64,000 nucleotides of DNA from Deltaproteobacteria bacterium (GTDB taxonomy: Bacteria; Myxococcota; Myxococcia; Myxococcales; Anaeromyxobacteraceae). Below the pieces are notes generated by a model. That model worked only from the letters and a program-made list of their open reading frames with translations. It was not told the DNA's origin and did no database searches. Both the position numbers and the translations under genes were made by a program. Location: assembly GCA_016214955.1 (NCBI GenBank), contig JACRMN010000024.1, positions 1-64,000 of the forward strand, given 5' to 3'. Positions 24,269 through 33,739 of the stretch are shown one piece after another. Position 1 is the first letter of the stretch; each line of letters begins with the position of its first letter.

Positions 24269-25669
24269 TCAGGCGTCGTCCTCCCCCGCCGCCGCACCGG
24301 CGCGTTCGCTGGCTCGTGCGGCGTAGCGGTGGAGCTTGTTGTAGAGCGTCTTCTCGCTGATGCCCAGCAGCTCGGCGGTGCGGGCCTTGTTGCCGCCGTT
24401 GCGCCGCAGCGAGGCGAGCACGTACTCCTTTTCCACCTCGCGCAGCGGGATCCCCAGCGGCATCTGCAGGGCGGCGGCGCTGCCCCCACCGGCGGCCTGC
24501 GGCCGCATGTCCGGCGGCAGGTGCTCCTCGCCGATCATGTCGCCGTCCACCAGGATCATGCCGCGCTCCACCGTGTTGCGGAGCTCGCGGATGTTGCCGG
24601 GCCAGGCGTATGCCTGGAGCACCGCCATGGCTTCGGGCGTGGCGCCGTGGACGTGCTTGCCGGTCTCGCCGGTGAACTTCTCGATGAAGTGCTGCACCAG
24701 CAGCGGCACGTCCTCGCGCCGCTCCCGCAGCGGCGGGAGGTGCACGGTGAAGACGTGGAGGCGGAAGTACAGGTCCTCGCGGAAGCGCCCGGACCGGATC
24801 TCCTGCTTCAGGTCCCGGTTGGTGGCACACAGCACCCGGACGTCCACCTCCACCTCCGCCTTGCCGCCCAGGCGCCGCAGCTTCCGCTCCTCCAGCACCC
24901 GGAGGAACTTGCCCTGCATCTCCAGCGGCAGCTCGCCGATCTCGTCGAGGAAGAGCGTGCCGCCGTGGGCCATCTCGAAGTTGCCGAGCCGCCGCTGGTC
25001 GGCGCCGGTGAAGGCGCCGCGCTCGTATCCGAAGAGCTCCGACTCGATGAGCGTGGGCGGGATGGCGGAGCAGTTGAGGGCCACGAAGGCCTTGTCCTTG
25101 CGGGGGGAGAGGCCGTGGACCGCGCGGGCCACCACCTCCTTGCCCGTGCCGCTCTCGCCGGTGATCACCACCGAGGCGTTGGACGGAGCCACCTTCTTCA
25201 CCAGCTCGGCGACCCGCTGCATCGCCGGACCCTGCCCGATGAGGTCGGTGCCCGGCGCCATGGCCGCCAGGCGGCGGCGCAGGAGCTGGACCTCGCGCAG
25301 GGTCTCCTTCTTCTCCAGGGCCCGCTCCAGCACCACCCGCAGGCGGGCCGGGTCCAGCGGCTTCTCGATGAAGTCGTAGGCCCCCTCCTTGATGGCCTGG
25401 ACGGCGGTCTGCACCGTGCCCTGCCCGGTGATGAGCAGCACCGGCAGGTCGGGCAGCTCGGCGCGCACCGCGCGCAGGAGCCAGAGCCCGTCCATGTTGG
25501 GCATGACCAGATCGGTGAGCAGCACGTCGGGGTGCCACTCGATGGCACGGCGCAGGGCGTCGGTGCCGTCGTCGGCGGTCAGCACCTCGTACCCCCAGCG
25601 CTGGGTGAGCTCGGCCAGCGCGTCGCGGCCGTCTGGCTCGTCGTCGACGATGAGCAGCCTGACCCTCAC
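24269..25669 (-). CDS. NtrC-family sigma-54-dependent response regulator
   Basis: A 466-residue activator. The receiver (1-120) has LLIVDDEPDGRDAL, phospho-Asp in VLLTDLVMPNMDG and the conserved Lys in DFIEKPLD. The AAA+ domain has Walker A GESGTGKEVVARAVH, an intact GAFTGA loop (YERGAFTGADQRR), Walker B GTLFLDEIGELPLEMQ, and a Fis-type HTH end (NKARTAELLGISEKTLYNKLH). The GTG at 25667-25669 overlaps the kinase stop by four bases. The selenoprotein gene follows, so this regulator may control thiol stress functions; that is inference from position. Confidence 0.92.
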   Translation of the reverse strand: MRVRLLIVDDEPDGRDALAELTQRWGYEVLTADDGTDALRRAIEWHPDVLLTDLVMPNMDGLWLLRAVRAELPDLPVLLITGQGTVQTAVQAIKEGAYDFIEKPLDPARLRVVLERALEKKETLREVQLLRRRLAAMAPGTDLIGQGPAMQRVAELVKKVAPSNASVVITGESGTGKEVVARAVHGLSPRKDKAFVALNCSAIPPTLIESELFGYERGAFTGADQRRLGNFEMAHGGTLFLDEIGELPLEMQGKFLRVLEERKLRRLGGKAEVEVDVRVLCATNRDLKQEIRSGRFREDLYFRLHVFTVHLPPLRERREDVPLLVQHFIEKFTGETGKHVHGATPEAMAVLQAYAWPGNIRELRNTVERGMILVDGDMIGEEHLPPDMRPQAAGGGSAAALQMPLGIPLREVEKEYVLASLRRNGGNKARTAELLGISEKTLYNKLHRYAARASERAGAAAGEDDA

Positions 25670-26346
25670 CGGCCCTCCGCCCGCAGGCGGAGGGCGGCGC
25701 CCGCGGCACCTTCCCTCTGCCACTGCTCCAGCCGCCCGCCCACCGCCGGGGCACTCTCGGCAACGGCCGCGGGGATCCACGGCGTGCCGGGCTGGCCGGC
25801 GGCCGCCCGCCACTCCACCGCCAGGATCACCTCGTCTCCATCGCGCCGGCAGCGGAGGCGCACCCAGCCGCCCGACCCGGTCTCCTCCAGGGCGCGCCAG
25901 AGGAGCCCCATCCACATCCGCCCCACCCGGATCGGGTCGCCCCGGGCCTCGAGCGCGGCGAGGGCCGGCTCGGCCTCCAGCGTCACCTGGCGGCGCCGCG
26001 CCTCGTGCTCGAAGAGCGCCACTCCCTCGGCCATCAGCCGCGCCGGCGCGCAGGTGGAGCCCGACGGGCGATCGGCGGCGTCGAGGTAGGCGCGCACCGC
26101 GCCGTCCACCCGCCCGATCTGCTCGCGGAGCTTGGCCAGGGTGCCGGCGCAGGTGGCCGCCAGCCCGGCATCGGCGGCGATCTTCTCGGTGAGCAGTGCC
26201 ACCTGTAGCGCCATGGCGTTGAGCGGGTTGCGCACCTGGTGCGCCAGACCCGACGCCGCCCGTGCCAGCGCCAGCCCCTGCATGGCCAGCTCCGGCGTCT
26301 CGGCCGCGCCGGGGCCGGCCTCGGAGTGTCCCTCGTTCGTCCCCAT
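25666..26346 (-). CDS. Degenerate soluble histidine kinase
   Basis: A 226-residue cytosolic protein. The HisKA dimerisation helix has an intact H-box (ARAASGLAHQVRNPLNAMAL, near residue 36). The following ATPase-like region lacks the N-box Asn (WMGLLWRALEETGSG aligns where N-L-x-x-N-A is expected) and has no D-x-G-x-G box; it ends GAAGAALRLRAEGR. It may accept phosphate from another kinase, like a phosphotransfer protein, or act as a regulator of its coupled NtrC partner. The downstream regulator overlaps it by four bases. No membrane segment or sensor domain is visible. Confidence 0.72.
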   Translation of the reverse strand: MGTNEGHSEAGPGAAETPELAMQGLALARAASGLAHQVRNPLNAMALQVALLTEKIAADAGLAATCAGTLAKLREQIGRVDGAVRAYLDAADRPSGSTCAPARLMAEGVALFEHEARRRQVTLEAEPALAALEARGDPIRVGRMWMGLLWRALEETGSGGWVRLRCRRDGDEVILAVEWRAAAGQPGTPWIPAAVAESAPAVGGRLEQWQREGAAGAALRLRAEGR

Positions 26347-26395
26347 GCCGCCCGTCCCGTCTCCTGCGCTACCTAGCGTGCCCCGCGGCCGCTGG

Positions 26396-26878
26396 CTATC
26401 CCGTGACCGGGCGGGCCGGCCCCATGTCGCCGGGCGACAGGTCGGGCCGCTCCGGGACCTTGAGCTCGGCGAGCTCGATGCCGAGCTGCTTGGCGTAGTC
26501 GAAGATGCGCTGGTCCCGGTAGAACTCGCCGAACACGATCCGCTGGCAGCCGGCGTTGGCGATGATCTTGAAGCAGGGCCAGCAGGGCGAGGCGGTGGTG
26601 TAGATGGTGGCGCCGTCGATGGCCACGCCGTTCTTGGCAGCCTGGATGATGGCGTTGGCCTCGGCGTGCACGGTGCGCACGCAGTGGCCGTCCTCCATCA
26701 TGTGCCCCTCCTCGCTGCAGTGGCGCAGCCCCCGGATCGAGCCGTTGTAGCCGGTCGAGAGGATGGTGCGGTCCCGCACCAGGACCGCCCCGACGTGCTT
26801 GCGGTCGCAGGTGGCGCGGCTGGCCACCACCCGCGCGATGTTCATGAAGTACTCGTCCCAGCTGGCGCGCCGATCCAT
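26396..26878 (-). CDS. Deoxycytidylate (dCMP) deaminase, ComEB type
   Basis: Zinc enzyme converting dCMP to dUMP for dTTP synthesis. The 160-residue protein has the catalytic HAEANAI near 71 and the zinc ligands PCWPCFKII near 98. The insert RHCSEEGHMMEDGHCVRTVH is typical of dCMP deaminases, which often bind a second zinc. It starts with ATG at 26876-26878. It is on the same strand as the PrkA gene 98 bp upstream, but no functional link is apparent. Confidence 0.88.
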   Translation of the reverse strand: MDRRASWDEYFMNIARVVASRATCDRKHVGAVLVRDRTILSTGYNGSIRGLRHCSEEGHMMEDGHCVRTVHAEANAIIQAAKNGVAIDGATIYTTASPCWPCFKIIANAGCQRIVFGEFYRDQRIFDYAKQLGIELAELKVPERPDLSPGDMGPARPVTG

Positions 26879-26976
26879 TCAGCCTCCTCGCCCCCCGCCT
26901 TCCCGGAGCGGCCCGTATCGTATCCCAACCCGGTGCCGGCCAGGCCCGGGGGCGGCGCCTCCGGCGGGGCGTGGCG

Positions 26977-29238
26977 CTACCCGGCGGCGTCCTGGTAGCG
27001 GCGCCGGAGCAGGAAGAGCACGCCCTCCCTGGCGCAGGCCTGGCAGTACCCGTACCGCTCCTGCATGGTCCGCAGGGTCTGCTCCACCTCGCGCCTCACC
27101 CGCTCCTCGAGCGGCCCACCCTCGCCGGTGAGATGGCGCAGCAGGTTCTCCTTGTTGCGCGCCAGTTCGGCCTTGCGCTCCCCGTAGTAGTGGTCGCGCA
27201 GGCGCCGGAAGTGCTCGGGGAAGATGGCGGCCACGTCGATCTCGGCGGTGTCGGGGTGGTCCACGCGGTAGGCGCCGACCGCGGCGATGAGCGAGCGCCG
27301 GAACTCCGCCCGCCCCTCCTCGGGCGCGGCGACGATGCGCTCGAAGTCGGTCATCCGCCCCTCGTCGGGCTGCTCGTGCTCACCGGTGACGCGGTTGCGG
27401 ATCCGCTCGCCCTTCACCCAGGAGGAGATGAGGGCCAGGTACTTGTCGAAGAGCTCGCGGTACTGGGCAGCGCTCACCATCCCCATCGAGTCCCGGATCT
27501 CCTCGTCGAGCCTGTCGAGCAGCGCCTCCTCGGCGTCGGCCAGGAAGGCCTCGGCATCGTGGTAGCCCTGCACCACGGTCTCCTGGAGGAACTCGTGGAC
27601 CGAGCGGTCCCGGCAGAGTGCCTCCAGCTCCTCGAGCACCGCCATGGGCGTGAGGCAGGCGTAGCGGGGGTTCTGGGCGGCGTTGAAGAGCGCGGTCTTG
27701 ATCTCCCGGGCGCTGGCGCCGGTGCGCCCCTCGTAGATGGGGTAGACGTCCGACTCCCGGTAGAGCGCCTCCAGGTGCTGGCGCAGCTCGCGGGCCTGCT
27801 GCATTCCCAGCCGCTCCGGCGCCTCGCCTCGGTCGTAGAGCCGCAGCTTGTCCATGGGAGAGAGCGAGTCGACCACCGCCCGCACCTCCGCCGGGTAGCG
27901 GTCGGCCATGGGCTTCTTCATGCGTGTCAGCACCGCCCATGTGGCGGCCACGTCGGTGGCGTGCGGCGCCACGTGCTTGCCCAGCGCCGCGGGGGTGAGC
28001 TGCTGGTCGTAGATCTCCCGCTCCACCGAGCGCCGGCGCAGGTACGGCACCCGCACCAGCTCGATGCGGGCCTTGAAGGAGGAGAAGTCGGGGAGCTCCT
28101 TGAAGGCCGAGAGCTGGGCCTCGTTGGCGCTGGCGATGAGGACCATGTCGAGGTGGAGGATGAACTGCTCCAGCGAGACCCGGCCGGTCTCGCTCACGCC
28201 CAGCAGGTACTTCCAGGCCTCCAGCGGCCGCTTCAGGATGTCGGCGTACTCCAGCAGGCCCCGGTTGCCGGCCACCAGCGGGCCGTAGGGCTCGAGGAGT
28301 GCCACCGACTGCAGCGCCGGCGGCAGCGAGCCGACGGAGCGGTCGGCGGTCACCTGCCGCACCGAGGCGTCCACCGAGATCTGCGGCTCCACCGAGATGG
28401 CGGCCTGCTGGTAGCGGGTGGAAACGTAGAAGCGCTCCACCTGCACGTGGCGCAGCACCTTGAGCCAATCGCCGTGGTAGGCCCCGAGGAGCGCCGAGGC
28501 GATCTGCTGGCAGTACTGGCAGGGCTCGCCGTTGACCACGTAGTCGGAGAGGACGAAGTCCTCGGCCCCCTTCCCCTCCCGGGCGCTGGGCCTGCAGTGC
28601 TGCTCGAGCAGCTTGCGGCGCTCGGCCCGCGGCACCAGCAGCAGCGGGTGGTCGCGCAGCGGGCAGGCCAGGCGGGAGTCGATGGCGTCTCCCTCCAGCT
28701 GGGCGAAGCTCGACACCTCGCCGGCCGTCGCCCGCCCGCCGAACCCCACCGTGCCGCCGCCCTTGACCCGCTTCTCGCTGGGGAAGACCCAGTGGTAACG
28801 GTAGAGCGCCCCCTCGGGCCGCTCCGAGTACTGCTCCATCGCGTGAGTCAGCGCCGCAACGATCGACGACTTGGCCGAGCCGTTGGGGCCGTGGAGCAGG
28901 ATGAGCTTGTTGACGCGGCCGCTGCGGACGAAGTTGTCGAGGATGCGGACGACGGCCGCCTGGACCTCCTCGTGGCCGGCGATGCGCGGGGTGCCCAGCT
29001 CGGGGGACGGCTGATCGAAGAGCCGATAGCGCCGCACGGTCCCGACCGGCGTGGCCACCTCCTCGGCGCCGGGGAACTCGATGGCGTCCCTGAGCCACTG
29101 GGCGGCGCTGCGCGCCTGGCGGCGGGGGGACTCCAGGAAGATGGCCAGGTACTCCTCGAACGACAGGAGGCTCCGGCGCTCCGCGTAGGCCGCCTTGACC
29201 CCGCTTCCCACGGTCTCGAGGAAGGACCGCGCATCCAT
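26977..29238 (-). CDS. PrkA-type serine protein kinase / AAA+ ATPase
   Basis: A 753-residue PrkA-family protein. Walker A is LLHGPNGSAKSSIVAALTH near 128, after an N-terminal helical region (LLSFEEYLAIFLESPRRQARSA). Two Cys clusters, CPLRDHPLLLVPRAERRKLL to HC near 220 and CQYCQQIASALLG near 255, are metal-site candidates. A helical C-terminal PrkA domain ends with CQACAREGVLFLLRRR. Family members are linked to stress and sporulation; some are reported to be proteases. This one is about 100 residues longer than B. subtilis PrkA. It is divergent from a short Hsp70 gene 82 bp away. The ATG at 29236-29238 was chosen. Confidence 0.82.
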   Translation of the reverse strand: MDARSFLETVGSGVKAAYAERRSLLSFEEYLAIFLESPRRQARSAAQWLRDAIEFPGAEEVATPVGTVRRYRLFDQPSPELGTPRIAGHEEVQAAVVRILDNFVRSGRVNKLILLHGPNGSAKSSIVAALTHAMEQYSERPEGALYRYHWVFPSEKRVKGGGTVGFGGRATAGEVSSFAQLEGDAIDSRLACPLRDHPLLLVPRAERRKLLEQHCRPSAREGKGAEDFVLSDYVVNGEPCQYCQQIASALLGAYHGDWLKVLRHVQVERFYVSTRYQQAAISVEPQISVDASVRQVTADRSVGSLPPALQSVALLEPYGPLVAGNRGLLEYADILKRPLEAWKYLLGVSETGRVSLEQFILHLDMVLIASANEAQLSAFKELPDFSSFKARIELVRVPYLRRRSVEREIYDQQLTPAALGKHVAPHATDVAATWAVLTRMKKPMADRYPAEVRAVVDSLSPMDKLRLYDRGEAPERLGMQQARELRQHLEALYRESDVYPIYEGRTGASAREIKTALFNAAQNPRYACLTPMAVLEELEALCRDRSVHEFLQETVVQGYHDAEAFLADAEEALLDRLDEEIRDSMGMVSAAQYRELFDKYLALISSWVKGERIRNRVTGEHEQPDEGRMTDFERIVAAPEEGRAEFRRSLIAAVGAYRVDHPDTAEIDVAAIFPEHFRRLRDHYYGERKAELARNKENLLRHLTGEGGPLEERVRREVEQTLRTMQERYGYCQACAREGVLFLLRRRYQDAAG

Positions 29239-29320
29239 GCCCTGGAATGTCACACGCCGGGCCGTGCACCGCAACGCCCCGACTTCCCCACCGGCCCCGG
29301 TCCCGGTGTACCATCCGCGC

Positions 29321-30850
29321 GTGGGTCAGCTCCCGCCGAACACCATCGTCGGCATCGATCTCGGCACCACCAACTCCTGCTGCGCCGTCGTCATCGGCGA
29401 CGGCGAGGTGAAGCTCGTCCCCTACAAGGGCGGCGACTACACCATCCCCTCCATCTTCGCGGTGGACGAGAAGGGCAACGAGCTGGTGGGCCACGACGCC
29501 AAGCGCCAGTGGCAGCTCAACCCCCGCAACACCCTGTACGCCACCAAGCGGCTCATCGGCCGGGCTCCCAAGGACGACGTCGTCGAGACGGTCCAGCGCT
29601 CCGTCCAGTACAAGCTGCACCCCGGGAGCCACAACGACGTCGAGCTCGACGTGCGCGGGCGCGCCTTCCAGGTCCAGGAGATCGCCTCGCGCATCCTGGC
29701 CAAGATCCGCGACGTGGCCTCGGACCACCTGGGCTTCAGGGTGTCGCGCGCCGTGGTCACCGTGCCCGCCTACTTCACCGACCGACAGCGACAGGCCGTC
29801 AAGGAGGCCGGGCGGCTGGTGGGCCTGGAGGTGGTACGGATCATCAACGAGCCCACCGCCGCCAGCCTGGCCTACGGCATCGGGAAGCGGCTGCAGGAGC
29901 GGGTGCTGGTCTACGACCTGGGGGGCGGCACCTTCGACGTCTCGATCATCGACATCCGCGACCGCGTCTTCGAGGTCAAGGCCACCGGCGGCGACATCTT
30001 CCTCGGCGGGATCGACTTCGACGAGGCGATCATCGAGCACGTCATCGGCGACTTTCAGGGCCAGACGGGCATCGACCTGCGCGGCGACCCGGTGGCCATG
30101 CAGCGCATCCGCGACCTGGCGGAGCGCACCAAGATCGACCTCTCCAGCCGCGCCGAGGCACCGTTCTCGGTGCCCTTCATCACCATGACCCCGCAGGGCC
30201 AGCCGCTCAACCTGGAGATCCGCTTCACCCGGGCGACGCTGGAACGGCTCGTCGGCGGGCTCGTCGACCGGACCCTGGGCATCGTGGAGAAGGTGCTCCA
30301 CGACGCAGGCACCGAACCCAGCCAGGTGGACGAGGTGATGCTGGTGGGCGGCCAGACGCGCATGCCGCTGGTCCAGGAGCGGCTCACCGCCCTCTTCGGC
30401 AAGCCGCCCTCCAAGGGCGTCCACCCGGACGAGGCGGTGGCCATCGGAGCGGCCCTCTACGCCTGGTCGCTCCAGGAGAACAGCGACCTCAAGCTGACGC
30501 TGCTCGACGTCATCCCCATGGCCATCGGCCTGGAGGCGGCCGGCGGCGCCATGCACGTGGTGTTGCCCCGCAACTCCCCCATCCCCAACGCCAAGGCGCT
30601 GGCGGCCACCAGCTCCGTGGACAACCAGTCGGAGCTGGCGGTCCGCATCTTCCAGGGCGACGCCGCCCAGGCGGCCCTGAACGAGCTCCTGGGCGAGTTC
30701 GTCTTCGGCGGGGTCCGTCCGGCCGCGGCCGGCAAGGTCCGGCTCGAGGTGCTCTTCGAGGTCAACGTCGAGGGCATCCTCACCGTCAGCGCCGGCGACC
30801 TCGACACCGGCAAGCGAATGACCACCACGCTGCGGGTGACCCGCTCCTAG
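29321..30850 (+). CDS. Short Hsp70 paralogue lacking the lid
   Basis: A 509-residue Hsp70. The ATPase domain is complete ([28 protein letters not shown] near 180, [15 protein letters not shown] near 197, [16 protein letters not shown] near 337), and so is most of the substrate beta-sandwich ([16 protein letters not shown] to [18 protein letters not shown]). It stops about 120 residues earlier than DnaK, so the helical lid is missing and grip on substrates is probably altered. Translation begins with GTG at 29321. It is divergent from PrkA, with which it may act. The stop codon shares CTAG with the convergent gene. Confidence 0.88.
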   Translation: MGQLPPNTIVGIDLGTTNSCCAVVIGDGEVKLVPYKGGDYTIPSIFAVDEKGNELVGHDAKRQWQLNPRNTLYATKRLIGRAPKDDVVETVQRSVQYKLHPGSHNDVELDVRGRAFQVQEIASRILAKIRDVASDHLGFRVSRAVVTVPAYFTDRQRQAVKEAGRLVGLEVVRIINEPTAASLAYGIGKRLQERVLVYDLGGGTFDVSIIDIRDRVFEVKATGGDIFLGGIDFDEAIIEHVIGDFQGQTGIDLRGDPVAMQRIRDLAERTKIDLSSRAEAPFSVPFITMTPQGQPLNLEIRFTRATLERLVGGLVDRTLGIVEKVLHDAGTEPSQVDEVMLVGGQTRMPLVQERLTALFGKPPSKGVHPDEAVAIGAALYAWSLQENSDLKLTLLDVIPMAIGLEAAGGAMHVVLPRNSPIPNAKALAATSSVDNQSELAVRIFQGDAAQAALNELLGEFVFGGVRPAAAGKVRLEVLFEVNVEGILTVSAGDLDTGKRMTTTLRVTRS

Positions 30851-32196
30851 CGATGGTCCCTGCGGTTCCCGTGGTCACCGCGCCCGCCCTCCTGGCGGGC
30901 CGGCGGAGACGAGCGCTGCGGGGCCGGAGCCGGCGCTGCCCGCGGCGCGGGGGCCATGCCGCCGCCGTGCCGCTCACCGCCCTGGTACCGCGGGGCCTGG
31001 CCGGGCGCCGGAGGAGCCTGGTGGCGAGGCCCGGGGGCCACGCCGCCCTGGTAGGAACGCTGCGGAGCCGCTACCGGCGGGCGACCGCCGCCCTGGTAGG
31101 GATGCTGCGGAGCCGCTGCCGGCGGGCGACCGCCGCCCTGGTAGGGATGCTGCGGAGCCGCTGCCGGCGGGCGACCGCCGCCCTGGTAGGGATGCTGCGG
31201 AGCCACTGCCGGCGCGCGGCCGCCGCCCTCGCGCTGCCGCGGGGGCTGTGCCACGAAGCCTCGCTCGCCGTCCCCCCTCGGGGCCCAGTCCTCGCGCCGG
31301 CCTGGCGGCGCGGGGCGCGGCATCTCGGCGCGATCGCGGCCGCGGGGCTCGGCGCTGCGACCCGGAACCGAGGCCTGGCCCCCGGAGTGGTGCGGCCTGG
31401 CCTCGGGCCGGTACACCGGGACCACGCCTGGCCGCCCCTCCCCGCGCACGGCGCCGGGCGACGACACGGGCATCACCCGGACCGGGTTCACCGGCCGGCC
31501 GATGCGGGTCTCGACGAAGCCGCGGGCCGGGCCGCCCCATGCCGGGGCCGCGTGGCCGAAGGCCCTGGCGCGCGGAGGTGCGGGCCGCGTGTCGCGCCAG
31601 ATGCGCGGTACGTGGGCGGGCGCGTAGGCGTGGCGTTGCACGGGGAAGCCCACGAAGGAGCCGCAGGGCACGAAGGTCCACCAGGGATAGACCGCCGGAT
31701 AGGAGGTCACGTAGACCGAGAAGCCCGGCCCAAGGGGCGCCCAGCCGATGTACTCGGGGCTGTACCGCCAGGTCACCCACGCCGGCGCCCACTGCGTGCC
31801 GGGGATCCAGACCCAGCCGTAGTAGGGATCCTGCGTCCAGCGGCCGTAGTGGTAGGTGGCCCAGCCGAAGGGCTCGTCCGAGACCCAGAGCCAGCCCTCG
31901 CTCGTCCACTCCCAGCGGCCGTAGTAGTAGGGGCGCCAGCCCTCGGCCACGCGCGGCCGCCACACGCGGCCGTAGGTGTTCACCGAGACCCAGTCGCCCT
32001 GGGAGGCGAGCGGCTCCTGGAAGGTGTCGACGGTCACGGCCGCGCCAGGGGCCGAGATACCCAGGCTCACGTCCACGCCGGGGTCGTCGGCCGGCGGCGG
32101 CGGGGGAGCGTCCCAGGTGCCCTCCTCCTCGTGGGCGCGGGCGCCGGCGGGCAGGGCGAGGATCGAGAGGACCGTGACGATGACGAACGAGCGCAT
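30847..32196 (-). CDS. Secreted aromatic-rich repeat protein (YGRW type)
   Basis: A 449-residue protein with signal peptide (MRSFVIVTVLSILALPAGARA). The N-terminal half has repeated aromatic motifs (RPYYYGRWEWTSEGWLWVSD, YHYGRWTQDPYYGWVWIPG, YIGWAPLGPGF), as in a family of cell-surface proteins that carry Y-x-x-Y-G-R-W repeats and have no defined role. The C-terminal half is low-complexity Pro/Arg/Gly, with four tandem copies of a 15-residue unit (GGGRPPAAAPQHPYQ). It probably sits in the envelope. Its stop overlaps the stop of the Hsp70 gene. The ATG lies at 32194-32196. Confidence 0.72.
   Translation of the reverse strand: MRSFVIVTVLSILALPAGARAHEEEGTWDAPPPPPADDPGVDVSLGISAPGAAVTVDTFQEPLASQGDWVSVNTYGRVWRPRVAEGWRPYYYGRWEWTSEGWLWVSDEPFGWATYHYGRWTQDPYYGWVWIPGTQWAPAWVTWRYSPEYIGWAPLGPGFSVYVTSYPAVYPWWTFVPCGSFVGFPVQRHAYAPAHVPRIWRDTRPAPPRARAFGHAAPAWGGPARGFVETRIGRPVNPVRVMPVSSPGAVRGEGRPGVVPVYRPEARPHHSGGQASVPGRSAEPRGRDRAEMPRPAPPGRREDWAPRGDGERGFVAQPPRQREGGGRAPAVAPQHPYQGGGRPPAAAPQHPYQGGGRPPAAAPQHPYQGGGRPPVAAPQRSYQGGVAPGPRHQAPPAPGQAPRYQGGERHGGGMAPAPRAAPAPAPQRSSPPARQEGGRGDHGNRRDHR
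31051..31230. repeat. Four tandem copies of a 45-bp repeat
   Basis: Copies at 31051-31095, 31096-31140, 31141-31185 and 31186-31230 begin GTAGG and end near CGCCGCCCTG. Copies 2 and 3 are identical; copies 1 and 4 differ at a few positions. On the minus strand each encodes 15 residues of the secreted protein (GGGRPPAAAPQHPYQ in copies 2 and 3). Such arrays are prone to change in copy number. Confidence 0.9.
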
Positions 32197-32357
32197 GTGC
32201 CTACCTCCACCCGAGCGGACGCGCTGGCGGCCTGCGGGCTTCACTCCCTCCCCGTAGCAAGCGGGATGCCCGGAACAAAGCCCTGGAATGGCAGCGGTTT
32301 TCGTGGACGCGGGAGAGGCGCGGCCGCAACAGTGTGAAGTGCCGCGGCTGGCCGGAG

Positions 32358-33641
32358 CTACGCCAGCTTCTTTTCCTTCTCGAAGGAGAGCACCGGGGGC
32401 TCCTTGTTCAGGATGACACCCTCCGAGATCTTGCACTCCTTGACCCCGTCGCGGAACGGCACGTCGTACATGATGTCGAGCATGGCCTGCTCGAGGATCG
32501 CCCGCAGGCCGCGCGCTCCCGACTTGCGGCGCATCGCCTCGCGGGCGGCAGCCCTCAGCGCCTCGCGCGTGAAGGAGAGCTTCACCTTCTCCATCTCGAA
32601 CAGCTTCACGTACTGCTTCACCAGCGCGTTCTTGGGCTGGGTGAGGATGGTGACCAGATCCTCCTCGCCCAGGTCGGAGAGCGTGGCGATGATGGGCACG
32701 CGCCCGACGAACTCCGGGATCATGCCGAACTTCACCAGGTCCTGCGGCTCGGTCTGGGCGAGCAGCTGGCCCAGGCTCACCTCGTCCTTGCGCTCGATGC
32801 GGGCCCCGAAGCCCAGCCCCTTCACGCCCACCCGTCGCCGGATGATCTGCTCGAGCCCGCAGAAGGCGCCGCCGACGATGAAGAGGATGTTGGAGGTGTC
32901 GACCTGGATGTACTCCTGCTGGTTGTACTTCTTCCCGCCCCGCGGGGTGACGTTGGCCCGCGTCCCCTCGACGATCTTGAGGAGCGCCTGCTGCACGCCC
33001 TCCCCGCCCACGTCGCGCGTGGGAGACGGGGTGTCGCCCTTGCGAGCGATCTTGTCGATCTCGTCGATGTAGACGATGCCGCGCGTGGCCTTCTCCACGT
33101 CGTAATCGGCATTGTGGAGCAGGTTCTGGATGATGTTCTCGACGTCCTCGCCCACGTAGCCGGCCTCGGTGAGGCTGGTGGCGTCGGCGATGGTGAAGGG
33201 GACGTTGAGGAACCGGGCCAGCGACTGGGCCAGCAGCGTCTTGCCGGAGCCGGTGGGGCCGATGAGGAGGATGTTGGACTTCTGGAGCTCCACCTCTTCC
33301 TGGCCGTTGCGCACCTGGCCAGGGCGCGCCGGGCGGGGGGGCCGGCGGCTGTGGACGCGCTTGTAGTGGTTGTAGACGGCGACCGCCAGGACCTTCTTGG
33401 CGCGGTCCTGGCCGACGACGTACTCGTCGAGGAAGCCCTTGATCTCCGCCGGCGTGGGCAGCGATACCGGGGGACGCGACTCCTCTCGCTCCGACTCCTC
33501 GGCGATGATGTCGTTGCAGAGCCGGATGCACTCGTCGCAGATGTAGACGGTGGGCCCGGCGATGAGCTTGCGGACTTCCCGCTGCCCCTTGCCGCAGAAC
33601 GAACAGCTCAGGTTCCCTTGGTGGTGCTCTTTGCGGCTCAC
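32358..33641 (-). CDS. clpX: ATP-dependent Clp protease ATP-binding subunit ClpX
   Basis: AAA+ unfoldase that feeds substrates to ClpP. The 427-residue protein has the N-terminal zinc-binding domain ([34 protein letters not shown]), Walker [20 protein letters not shown] near 122, Walker [15 protein letters not shown], the pore loop in [12 protein letters not shown], sensor motifs and the [18 protein letters not shown]-terminal part. GTG at 33639-33641 (MSRKEHHQ) fits the usual N-terminus; the frame is open ten codons further. No clpP or lon is adjacent here. A basic 15-residue stretch between zinc and AAA+ domains ([11 protein letters not shown]) is unusual. Confidence 0.95.
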   Translation of the reverse strand: MSRKEHHQGNLSCSFCGKGQREVRKLIAGPTVYICDECIRLCNDIIAEESEREESRPPVSLPTPAEIKGFLDEYVVGQDRAKKVLAVAVYNHYKRVHSRRPPRPARPGQVRNGQEEVELQKSNILLIGPTGSGKTLLAQSLARFLNVPFTIADATSLTEAGYVGEDVENIIQNLLHNADYDVEKATRGIVYIDEIDKIARKGDTPSPTRDVGGEGVQQALLKIVEGTRANVTPRGGKKYNQQEYIQVDTSNILFIVGGAFCGLEQIIRRRVGVKGLGFGARIERKDEVSLGQLLAQTEPQDLVKFGMIPEFVGRVPIIATLSDLGEEDLVTILTQPKNALVKQYVKLFEMEKVKLSFTREALRAAAREAMRRKSGARGLRAILEQAMLDIMYDVPFRDGVKECKISEGVILNKEPPVLSFEKEKKLA

Positions 33642-33739
33642 GCGCTCCTCGTCCTCCGGATGGTACACCAAAGGGCCCGGCTAGACATCGTCCCGGCCGT
33701 CCCGGAAGTATAGGTGTGGGAGAGGGACCGCGCCCGAAA

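Noticed and set aside
26971-32337. An open frame of 1,788 codons on the plus strand
   Set aside because: It runs antisense to the PrkA and secreted-protein genes and crosses the short Hsp70 in another frame. Its Leu/Val/Gly/Arg/His-rich translation is typical of a shadow frame in GC-rich DNA, and no domain motif is visible.
33639-33671. A longer ClpX start with ten extra residues
   Set aside because: Known ClpX proteins begin shortly before the zinc domain. The GTG at 33639-33641 gives that length, and the extra VYHPEDEER segment has no counterpart.
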